Positions 1 through 5,708 of a DNA stretch of 7,582 nt are shown in pieces. The translations under genes were made by a program, and so were the position numbers. The notes beneath the pieces were generated by a model that was not told the origin of the DNA, searched no databases, and worked only from the letters and a program-made list of their open reading frames with translations. Position 1 is the first letter of the stretch, and each line of letters begins with the position of its first letter. Source of the stretch: GCA-2747515 sp964427825 (GTDB lineage Bacteria; Patescibacteriota; Minisyncoccia; Moranbacterales; GCA-2747515); assembly GCA_964427825.1 (NCBI GenBank), contig CAYRUU010000040.1, forward strand, positions 1 through 7,582, given 5' to 3'.

Positions 1-2
1 AT

Positions 3-53
3 CCACACGATATATGGCATTATGAGGGGATTGCGTGGTATGGGGTGAGGTGA
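3..53 (+). CDS. possible C-terminal end of an upstream gene (partial)
   Basis: Reading from base 3, seventeen codons run to a TGA at 51-53 and give a Trp/Tyr-rich tail ending WHYEGIAWYGVR. A Rho-independent terminator begins 20 bases later, so some + strand gene should end about here. The other two frames also stay open from the edge, to stops at 25 and 48, so the frame is chosen only because this peptide looks the most protein-like. The product cannot be identified from so few residues. Confidence 0.25.
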   Translation, partial: PHDIWHYEGIAWYGVR

Positions 54-72
54 TATCTTTTCTCTGTTTGGG

Positions 73-102
73 ATGACGTGAATCCTTCTTACGTCATTTT
101 TT
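73..102 (+). terminator. Rho-independent terminator of the upstream gene
   Basis: The arms at 73-81 and 89-97 pair over nine positions with one G-U (core ATGACGT/ACGTCAT), around a seven-base loop. A run of six T follows at 97-102. The T run lies only on the + strand side, so this ends transcription entering from the left and insulates the tyrS block from it. Confidence 0.7.
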
Positions 103-126
103 GCCACATCGTGGTAGTGTAGACGT

Positions 127-157
127 TTGTTTTATTTTGTGTTACGCTGTGTATAGA
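127..157 (+). promoter_or_regulatory. weak candidate sigma70 promoter for the tyrS block
   Basis: TATAGA at 152-157 resembles a -10 box, and TTGTTT at 127-132 is a poor -35 with a long 19-base spacer. Transcription would start near 164, just before the GTG at 168 and ATG at 177, giving a nearly leaderless message. A promoter is expected somewhere between the terminator at 73-102 and tyrS, and this is the best match I see. It remains inference. Confidence 0.3.
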
Positions 158-176
158 CATCTTTTTTGTGTTTTTT

Positions 177-377
177 ATGGGATTTTTATCACGATTGTTT
201 CGTACACGGACCAAGTGGACGGATGTGCAGACGGAGCAGGTGCACGCGGATACATTTGATGACACTGCGTACGTACCGCAGCAAAAAATAGCGGAGCAAA
301 AGCCATTGTCTGACGAGCCATCGCCGTTTTTAGACAATGAACACCCTGTCACTGATGATCCAACGCGACCATTTTAA
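177..377 (+). CDS. small acidic protein of unknown function upstream of tyrS
   Basis: This 66-residue protein is not recognised. Its first 13 residues (MGFLSRLFRTRTK) are basic and amphipathic with no acidic residue. The remaining 53 carry 12 Asp/Glu against three Lys/Arg, are rich in Pro and Gln, and look disordered. The N-terminus could lie along a membrane or nucleic acid, but no signal peptide or full membrane segment is visible. An in-frame GTG at 168 could add three residues (M-F-F); the ATG at 177 is preferred, though neither has a Shine-Dalgarno sequence. The stop lies 11 bases before the tyrS ATG, so the two are probably co-transcribed. It could be a chance open frame, but its codons (ACG, GCG, GAC-rich) resemble those of the neighbours. 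Confidence 0.5.
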   Translation: MGFLSRLFRTRTKWTDVQTEQVHADTFDDTAYVPQQKIAEQKPLSDEPSPFLDNEHPVTDDPTRPF

Positions 378-388
378 AATTGTTTTCT

Positions 389-1600
389 ATGATTAATACA
401 GACCCTCATAGTGTTGATGCGATTCTCGACCGTGGCGTGATTGCGCATTTCTTTCCGACAAAAGAAGCTTTTCGTACACGTCTGCTTTCTGGCGAACGTT
501 TGCGTTTCTATATGGGTTTTGATCCCACGGCGCGATCATTGCACTTAGGGCATGCGCAAGGCCTGCTTATATTGGAGGACTTTCGCGCGCTGGGACATGA
601 AGTGATTTTTTTGATTGGTAGTTTTACGGGAATGATCGGTGACCCGTCGGAAAAGTCATCAGTCCGCGTCAAGCAGACCAAAGAGCAGGTGCAAGAGAAT
701 TTTTCCGGATGGGTGGATCAAGTAAAAAATATCGTTTCCTTTGACGATTCTCACAATCCATTTCTCGTGAAGTATAATGCTGACTGGCTTGCGTCACTGA
801 CACTTACGGATGTTTTGGATTTGGCAAGTCACTTTACAGTGCAGCAAATGTTGGAACGCGACATGTTTGACAAGCGTATCGCGGAAGGGCGTCCCGTCTA
901 TGTGCATGAATTTCTCTATCCGCTGATGCAGGGTTTTGATAGCGTGGCAATGGATGTGGATGTAGAGTTGTGTGGTAGTGATCAAATTTTTAATGCACTT
1001 GCGGGACGTACATTGATGCAAAAGATGCGCAACAAAGAAAAATATGTTATCGCGAACAACTTGATCGCCGATGAGCAGACGGGGCTTTTGATGTCCAAGT
1101 CCAACAATACAGGTGTTTTTCTCAATGCGTCGCCGCAGGATCTCTTTGGCGCAATTATGGCTCAGCCGGATGGTATGTTGCGACCGCTTTTGGTAGGCTG
1201 TACACGTTTGTCGTTGGATGCGATTGACGATCTTTTGGCACTAGAAAATCCACGTGACGCAAAGAGTGCGCTTGCGCATGAGCTGGTGCGCATGTTTCAC
1301 GGTACCGATGCGGCGAAGCACGCGCAAGACTACTTCATCAACACGTTTTCCAAAAAGGAACTACCTGACGATGTGTCCACGCACGTGTGTGCTGACGGAA
1401 CACCACTGGTGGAGTACCTTGTGGCAAGCGGCGCTGCACGCAGCAAGGGTGACGCGCGACGTAAAATCCGTCAAGGCGGCGTGTCGGTGGATGGTGCAAA
1501 AGTGACGGAGGAAGATACAGCGGTTACTGCAGATCATCACAATACCATCCTCAAAGTGGGTAAACATTTTTTTGTAAAAATCGTGATCAGTGATCGGTGA
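389..1600 (+). CDS. tyrS: tyrosine--tRNA ligase (TyrRS)
   Basis: Cytoplasmic class I synthetase that activates tyrosine with ATP and loads it onto tRNA-Tyr. The 403-residue length is normal for the family. Visible in order: the HIGH motif as HLGH (residues 52-55) after MGFDPTARSL; a tyrosine-site block YPLMQGFDSVAMDVDVELCG followed by SDQIFN (about 177-202); the KMSKS loop as LMSKS (234-238); and a C-terminal S4 RNA-binding domain from about 340, including the stretch around SKGDARRKIRQGGVSVDG. The MSKS-type loop places it with TyrZ-like enzymes rather than the KFGKT type of E. coli TyrS. The ATG at 389 is chosen; a TTG at 380 would add three residues, and neither has a clear ribosome binding site. 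The gene follows the small acidic ORF and precedes pheS by 10 bases, implying one transcript. The usual GTDQ reads GSDQ here, a mild variant. Confidence 0.97.
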   Translation: MINTDPHSVDAILDRGVIAHFFPTKEAFRTRLLSGERLRFYMGFDPTARSLHLGHAQGLLILEDFRALGHEVIFLIGSFTGMIGDPSEKSSVRVKQTKEQVQENFSGWVDQVKNIVSFDDSHNPFLVKYNADWLASLTLTDVLDLASHFTVQQMLERDMFDKRIAEGRPVYVHEFLYPLMQGFDSVAMDVDVELCGSDQIFNALAGRTLMQKMRNKEKYVIANNLIADEQTGLLMSKSNNTGVFLNASPQDLFGAIMAQPDGMLRPLLVGCTRLSLDAIDDLLALENPRDAKSALAHELVRMFHGTDAAKHAQDYFINTFSKKELPDDVSTHVCADGTPLVEYLVASGAARSKGDARRKIRQGGVSVDGAKVTEEDTAVTADHHNTILKVGKHFFVKIVISDR

Positions 1601-1610
1601 TACATCCTGT

Positions 1611-2645
1611 ATGAAAAAAACTATTGCGAATATCCGTACAGAGGCATTGGCGAAAATTGCGACAGCGCACGACGTGGACGCTGTGGACGTGTTGCGTGTG
1701 GCGTTTTTGGGCAAGAAGAGCGCGCTGACGGCGCTGCTGAAAAATATGAAAGACCTCTCGGCGACGGAGAAAAAGAGTATTGGACCACTTGCTAATGCCG
1801 CAAAAAAAGCTATTGGCGACGCGCTGGAGGAGAAAAGAGAGGCGCTGGAAAGTGCGGCGGATGCTGATGCGGAGTGGATTGACGTGACGGCACCAAGTAT
1901 CCACGCGCGACGAGGCCATCTCCACCCACTTACGATCGTGCAACGCAACATTGAGGACATCTTCACGTCGCTGGGTTTTGCAATTGCCGATGGACCAGAC
2001 ATTGATACGGAATTCTATAATTTTGACGCCGTGAATATGCCGGATGACCACCCGGGACGTGACATGCAGGACACATTTTGGATTTCACAAGAAGAGGGGC
2101 GTACGAAGGGCACGGGCGCCGTTTTGCGCACACAAACGTCGTCAGTGCAAGTGCGTTATATGGAAACGCACACGCCGCCGCTGCGCATCATTGTGCCGGG
2201 GCGCGTGTTTCGTAATGAGGCAACCGATCCATCACACGAGCACACATTCCATCAATTTGAAGCGCTGGTTGTGGGTCCAGATGTGAGTGTGGCACATTTC
2301 TTGTCCGTAGCGGAGACGTTTTTTACGGAGTTTTTCAAAAAAGAGATCACTGTGCGCGTGCGCCCGAGTTATTTTCCGTTTGTGGAGCCGGGTTTTGAGT
2401 TTGATATTTCATGCACGTCGTGCGATGGTAAGGGATGCAGTCTGTGCAAGAAAACGGGCTGGATTGAAGTGGGTGGTGCTGGTATGGTGCACCAAAATGT
2501 TTTTGTCGCCGCGGGTTATGATCGCAACATCTATCAGGGTTTTGCGTGGGGGTTTGGTCTGGAGCGATTGGCAATGATGAAATACAAGATTGATGATATT
2601 CGCCTGTTTCACAGTGGAGATGTGCGATTTACGCGACAGTTTTAG
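1611..2645 (+). CDS. pheS: phenylalanine--tRNA ligase alpha subunit
   Basis: Catalytic subunit of the alpha2-beta2 class II PheRS, which charges tRNA-Phe. The 344-residue length is typical. Residues 1-90 are the N-terminal helical coiled-coil arm that grips tRNA. The catalytic domain starts at HPLTIVQRNIEDIF (105-118, motif 1), continues through GPDIDTEFYNFDAVN, RVFRNEATDPSHEHTFHQFE (198-217, motif 2) and ends with GFGLERLAMMKYKIDDIR (motif 3, about 314-331). The conserved Ala of the Phe pocket is kept in GFAWG (310-314). Four cysteines at 268, 271, 276 and 279 form a CX2CX4CX2C knuckle before the GAGMVH strand, an insertion I recall from Bacillus-type PheS. The ATG at 1611 matches the family N-terminus. 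A GTG at 1590 would overlap tyrS and add seven unlikely residues. Only a weak GGTGA lies upstream. Confidence 0.97.
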   Translation: MKKTIANIRTEALAKIATAHDVDAVDVLRVAFLGKKSALTALLKNMKDLSATEKKSIGPLANAAKKAIGDALEEKREALESAADADAEWIDVTAPSIHARRGHLHPLTIVQRNIEDIFTSLGFAIADGPDIDTEFYNFDAVNMPDDHPGRDMQDTFWISQEEGRTKGTGAVLRTQTSSVQVRYMETHTPPLRIIVPGRVFRNEATDPSHEHTFHQFEALVVGPDVSVAHFLSVAETFFTEFFKKEITVRVRPSYFPFVEPGFEFDISCTSCDGKGCSLCKKTGWIEVGGAGMVHQNVFVAAGYDRNIYQGFAWGFGLERLAMMKYKIDDIRLFHSGDVRFTRQF

Positions 2646-2663
2646 GAACTTGTAACAAAACAT

Positions 2664-5036
2664 ATGTTCTATAGTTACAATTGGCTCAAGGAATTGAGCG
2701 GGACAAAAAAATCGGCAGAAGAGCTTGTGGATCTTTTTACGGTACACAGTTTTGAAGTGGAAGGGATGAAAGACCTTGCGCGCGGATTGGAAAATGTGGT
2801 GATCGGCAAAGTACTCACTAAAACCAAACATCCCAACGCCGACCGCCTGCATGTGACAACGGTTGATGTAGGCACGGGGGAGTCGCTGACGATTGTATGC
2901 GGCGCCCCAAATGTTGCAGTGGGGCAAAAAGTACCGGTGGCACGCGCCGGCGCAATACTGCCATCTGGCATAAAGATCGCAAAAACAATAATTCGCGGGC
3001 AAGTATCCAACGGCATGATCTGTGCGGAAGATGAGTTGGGCATCGGAAAAAATCACGACGGCATCATCGTACTTGCGGATGATGCACCCGTAGGAGAGAA
3101 TTTTGCGACATACACGGGACGCAATGATACGGTGATTGATATCAAAATTTTGCCAAATCGCGGACACGATTGTTTATCACACATTGGCGTGGCGCGTGAA
3201 ATCCAAGCATTAGAAGGAAAGCGCTTAACACCTCTGGACAGGACGATGCCGTCTGTCACAACACCCTATGATGCTACAGTAACTACGGAACATTGTCGCC
3301 GCTATGGCGCCGTACTTCTGGATGGCGTGGCAAATCACACGACACCGCAGTGGATGCGCGATCGCTTACGTGCATGCGGCATCAAACCCATCAATGCCGT
3401 TGTGGACATTACCAACTATGTGATGCTAGAGACGGGGCAGCCGCTACATGCCTTTGATGCTCATCTTGTGAAAAAAATTGTTGTACGCATGGCGCAAGAA
3501 GGGGAAAAACTGACGCTTCTGGATGATACGGTATGCGCATTGACGGCAGATGATATGGTTATTACCGATGGTAAAGAACCAATTGCTTTGGCGGGTGTAA
3601 TGGGTGGTAAGGAAAGTGGTATCACGGAGAAAACGACAACGCTGGTCTTGGAAAGTGCGTCGTTTGACGCACCGACTGTACGTGCCATGCAGCGGCGCCA
3701 TGGACTGCCGACGGATGCAGCGTTTCGCTTTGAGCGCGATCTTGATCCAAATATAGCGGCATATGCCGCGGAGCGTGCCGTTGCACTTCTCACAGACATC
3801 TGTGGTGCACGTGTGGTCGCCGCAACGGACATCTATCCCACGCCGGTTGCACCATGGACGGTAGCGCTCACGCTGCCTGCTGTGCACAGTCTCTTGGGTA
3901 CAGCCATTGCAGCAAAGGACATTACCACGATTCTGACGCGCCTTGGCATGTGGGTAGTACAGGGGGACAAGCAAGACATCTTCACCGTCACCGTGCCGAC
4001 GGTGCGCCGCGATCTCACTACACAGGAAGATCTCATCGAGGAGATTGGACGCTTGTACGGTTATGACAAGATCACACCGACACCACTATGTGAGGCGATT
4101 GTGACACCGGAAACAAACAGTTTGCGCCGCGCCGAACACGCTGCCATGGACAAATGCGTAGCGGACGGTTTTGATGAGGTGAAATCCTATGCGTATTACG
4201 CCGCTGGCGATGCCGAAGCCAGTGGGATTACGGCGAAAGACCATGTGCCTGTACTCAATCCATTGACGCCGGACTATGCATTGATGCGGCGGAGCTTACT
4301 GCCGGGACTGTGTCGCGCCGTCAAAAAAAATCTCAGTTATGCTGCGGATGTGCACATTTGTGAAATCGGACGTATCTACAACCCAACGGATACGGTATTG
4401 CCGGAGGAGCATCTGCACCTCGGCGTGACGGCGGCATCGCGCGCCACGGACGGATCGCAGTTCTATGAACTGAAAGGTGTGGCGGAGCATCTTGCCGCAC
4501 GGTGTGGCATGGGTGCGATTGTTTGTGATGCAGATGTGGAAGCGTCCGCGATGACGGTGCCACTTTTGCACGCCACGCGGCGCGCCGTAGTGCGCACACA
4601 AGCAGGAGACGCTCTTGGATGGATTGGTGAGATTGCTCCACGCACGCAAAAATTTTATGGGATTAAAAATACACGCGTCGCCATCATGGAGCTTTCCGTG
4701 GAAAAGTTTACGATCGCGGATGCGCATATTCCGCTATTCACACCGTTGCCGAAGTATCCGACCGTGACGCGCGATCTCTCTATGACGCTGCCACCACGCA
4801 TGGAGGTGGCGACGGTCACTGCGCAGATTGCGGATGTGGGTGGCGCACTGCTGCGGGATGTGACGGTCTTTGATGTGTATCACAACCGCACAACAGGGGA
4901 GCGCTCCATGGCGTGTCGGATGACATTTGGTGCCGACGACCACACCCTGCTCACGGAAGATGTGGACGCCGCTATGGCGCGCATCATCGGGCTTTTGAAA
5001 AAAACATCCGGCATTATATTGCGTATTTCCGCATAA
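2664..5036 (+). CDS. pheT: phenylalanine--tRNA ligase beta subunit
   Basis: Structural, editing and tRNA-binding subunit of PheRS, partner of PheS. The 790 residues match the usual full length. Domains in order: an EMAPII-like OB fold (about 40-150, with HPNADRLHV and VCGAPNV); the B3/B4 editing region (about 205-365, with NAVVDITNYVMLETGQPLHA and GVMGG, ending near RFERDLDP); the B5 DNA-binding-like domain (about 395-470, with PTVRRDLTTQEDLIEEIGRL); a degenerate synthetase core (about 475-685, with NPLTPDYALMRRSLLPG); and a C-terminal FDX-ACB anticodon-binding domain (about 692-790, from PLPKYPTVTRDLSM). All expected blocks are present with no frameshift. It starts 18 bases after the pheS stop; the only SD-like bases are AGGA at 2644-2647, rather far upstream. 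Transcription meets the hairpin at 5041-5070 just past the TAA. Confidence 0.97.
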   Translation: MFYSYNWLKELSGTKKSAEELVDLFTVHSFEVEGMKDLARGLENVVIGKVLTKTKHPNADRLHVTTVDVGTGESLTIVCGAPNVAVGQKVPVARAGAILPSGIKIAKTIIRGQVSNGMICAEDELGIGKNHDGIIVLADDAPVGENFATYTGRNDTVIDIKILPNRGHDCLSHIGVAREIQALEGKRLTPLDRTMPSVTTPYDATVTTEHCRRYGAVLLDGVANHTTPQWMRDRLRACGIKPINAVVDITNYVMLETGQPLHAFDAHLVKKIVVRMAQEGEKLTLLDDTVCALTADDMVITDGKEPIALAGVMGGKESGITEKTTTLVLESASFDAPTVRAMQRRHGLPTDAAFRFERDLDPNIAAYAAERAVALLTDICGARVVAATDIYPTPVAPWTVALTLPAVHSLLGTAIAAKDITTILTRLGMWVVQGDKQDIFTVTVPTVRRDLTTQEDLIEEIGRLYGYDKITPTPLCEAIVTPETNSLRRAEHAAMDKCVADGFDEVKSYAYYAAGDAEASGITAKDHVPVLNPLTPDYALMRRSLLPGLCRAVKKNLSYAADVHICEIGRIYNPTDTVLPEEHLHLGVTAASRATDGSQFYELKGVAEHLAARCGMGAIVCDADVEASAMTVPLLHATRRAVVRTQAGDALGWIGEIAPRTQKFYGIKNTRVAIMELSVEKFTIADAHIPLFTPLPKYPTVTRDLSMTLPPRMEVATVTAQIADVGGALLRDVTVFDVYHNRTTGERSMACRMTFGADDHTLLTEDVDAAMARIIGLLKKTSGIILRISA

Positions 5037-5070
5037 AAAACGCCGCATCGTGACAATGCACGATGCGGTG
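5035..5070. terminator. bidirectional terminator between pheT and the convergent gene
   Basis: Arms 5043-5052 (CCGCATCGTG) and 5059-5068 (CACGATGCGG) pair perfectly over ten bases around a six-base loop. On the + strand RNA two more pairs, one of them G-U, extend the stem to 5041-5070. Read on the - strand, the hairpin is followed by six T (complement of 5035-5040), the canonical form for ending the - strand gene, whose stop lies ten bases before. Read on the + strand the T run is broken (ATCTTTTA, 5075-5082), so termination of pheT is probably weaker. The A run overlaps the pheT stop codon. Confidence 0.85.
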
Positions 5071-5079
5071 ATGAATCTT

Positions 5080-5562
5080 TTATACGACTTTGTACCCTTG
5101 CGGGCACAAAGCCTCTTCAATAATTCTTCCATTGCCATCCACGATAGCGATGGAGTGTGTTTCTGGGTCGTGAAACACGTCACAGTTCTGCCACACCTCC
5201 CGTATCAAAATCCGCACACGTGCGAGATTGACTGCACCACCTCCGTCCGTGTGACGGTTTATAATATTCTTTAAAAACGTATTTGTATTATTTTGTACTT
5301 TTTTATCACCTCTTTTGTGGTAGAGGGATTTTGCCGTAGGCTTCTTTGCGCGTAGCGAGCTCTCACCTTGGCTAGGTCCCATTTTCTGATAGAGTTTTGC
5401 CAGGGCGGCGAAATCCTCAAAAGGGAAGTTTTCCCTTATAAGATTTAAGATCCGTAGAGATACAAAGCCTTGATGTAGTATTTCCCCGATCTCCTCCTGC
5501 GTCAGGGATATTTTTTTTGACAAAAAAACAACGGCTTTTCCTCGCGTTTCTGTGTACGACAT
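5080..5562 (-). CDS. unrecognised small protein with possible N-terminal helix-turn-helix
   Basis: I do not recognise this 160-residue protein, and no catalytic motif is visible. Residues 20-29 (LTQEEIGEIL) followed by 30-45 (HQGFVSLRILNLIREN) look like the second and third helices of a helix-turn-helix, so a small DNA-binding regulator is the most economical guess. Residues 60-105 are Lys/Arg/Ser/Asn-rich and probably a flexible linker. Residues 108-160 look like a small folded domain (VNLARVRILIREVW, then HSIAIVDGNGRIIEE). Two Cys (127, 153) are too far apart and too few for a typical zinc site. Two adjacent ATG codons (5565 and 5562) follow a near-perfect AGGAGGT; the second has the better spacing. 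The gene has its own promoter, an inverted repeat at its predicted transcription start, and its own terminator: a one-gene unit. It is locally A+T-rich (20 of 60 bases G+C at 5281-5340, against 39 of 60 at 4381-4440 in pheT, both hand-counted, chosen stretches), which may hint at separate origin. Confidence 0.75.
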   Translation of the reverse strand: MSYTETRGKAVVFLSKKISLTQEEIGEILHQGFVSLRILNLIRENFPFEDFAALAKLYQKMGPSQGESSLRAKKPTAKSLYHKRGDKKVQNNTNTFLKNIINRHTDGGGAVNLARVRILIREVWQNCDVFHDPETHSIAIVDGNGRIIEEALCPQGYKVV

Positions 5563-5567
5563 CATGC

Positions 5568-5574
5568 ACCTCCT
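5568..5574 (-). promoter_or_regulatory. strong Shine-Dalgarno site of the - strand gene
   Basis: On the - strand AGGAGGT lies just upstream of tandem ATG codons. Counted from AGGAGG, spacing is three bases to the ATG at 5565 and six to the ATG at 5562, favouring the latter. It is much stronger than the sites ahead of tyrS, pheS or pheT. Confidence 0.8.
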
Positions 5575-5603
5575 CAGTGGCTTTACATGTGAAGTGTTAA
5601 CGA

Positions 5604-5629
5604 GCTATTGGTTTTTTCCGACCAATAGC
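5604..5629. promoter_or_regulatory. inverted repeat, probable operator at the - strand transcription start
   Basis: GCTATTGGT (5604-5612) and ACCAATAGC (5621-5629) are perfect reverse complements separated by eight bases. With the promoter at 5632-5660, - strand transcription should begin near 5625, so the repeat spans roughly -4 to +22. The message would then lack most of one arm and could not form the full hairpin, which argues for a DNA site bound by a dimeric protein. No T run follows on either strand, so it is not a terminator. The candidate helix-turn-helix protein encoded beside it is the natural suspect, but that is inference. Confidence 0.6.
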
Positions 5630-5630
5630 G

Positions 5631-5648
5631 CACTATACATCACTATAC
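5631..5648. repeat. 8-base direct repeat with 10-base period
   Basis: CACTATAC occurs at 5631-5638 and again at 5641-5648, one DNA helical turn apart. On the - strand each copy contains the -10-like hexamer TATAGT (5632-5637 and 5642-5647). On the + strand the second copy contributes to TATACT at 5644-5649. It may be a duplicated -10 box or a pair of same-face protein sites. Confidence 0.6.
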
Positions 5649-5660
5649 TCTTTTTGTCCA
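5632..5660 (-). promoter_or_regulatory. sigma70-type promoter of the - strand gene
   Basis: On the - strand the -35 box TGGACA (5655-5660) matches TTGACA at five of six positions and the -10 box TATAGT (5632-5637) matches TATAAT at five of six, with the ideal 17-base spacer. Predicted start is near 5625, giving a leader of about 60 bases. This is the best promoter in the window. Confidence 0.7.
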
Positions 5661-5692
5661 GATTTTACAGAAAAGCGTTGGCATAGTACCAT
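5644..5692 (+). promoter_or_regulatory. weak glyA promoter candidates in the divergent region
   Basis: Two options are visible. TATACT at 5644-5649 is a good -10 box but has no convincing -35. TTTACA at 5664-5669 with TACCAT at 5687-5692 (17-base spacer) has a good -35 and a modest -10, with a start near 5699. The first lies inside the - strand promoter and would compete with it for polymerase. The second would cut into the Shine-Dalgarno of the 5709 start and favour the ATG at 5733. Neither is secure. Confidence 0.35.
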
Positions 5693-5708
5693 GAAGAGGT
5701 GGAAAACG

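Noticed and set aside
103..176. Possible riboswitch or T-box leader before the synthetase block
   Set aside because: The space between the terminator and the first start codon is about 75 bases, with no T-box core, no antiterminator/terminator pair and no tRNA-like specifier structure.
89..352. Cys-rich 87-residue open frame on the - strand overlapping the small acidic ORF
   Set aside because: It lies opposite the better + strand frame, runs through the terminator stem, has no visible ribosome binding site, and its cysteines look like by-products of GCA/ACA-rich antisense codons.
1583..1601. GTGATC repeated at 1583 and 1590, with GTGAT again at 1597
   Set aside because: It encodes the last TyrRS residues and the stop; short, imperfect and without a partner elsewhere, so probably coincidence.
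1361..2051. Long - strand open frames opposite the tyrS/pheS junction
   Set aside because: They are antisense to two clearly conserved synthetase genes and show no recognisable domain.
2409..3167. 252-residue - strand open frame opposite pheS/pheT
   Set aside because: Antisense shadow of conserved pheS and pheT sequence; no promoter, ribosome binding site or domain seen.
5050..5274. 74-residue + strand open frame after pheT
   Set aside because: It begins inside the terminator hairpin and is antisense to the - strand gene, which has a far better start region.
5604..5629. Inverted repeat read as a terminator
   Set aside because: Neither side is followed by a T run, and it sits upstream of genes on both strands.
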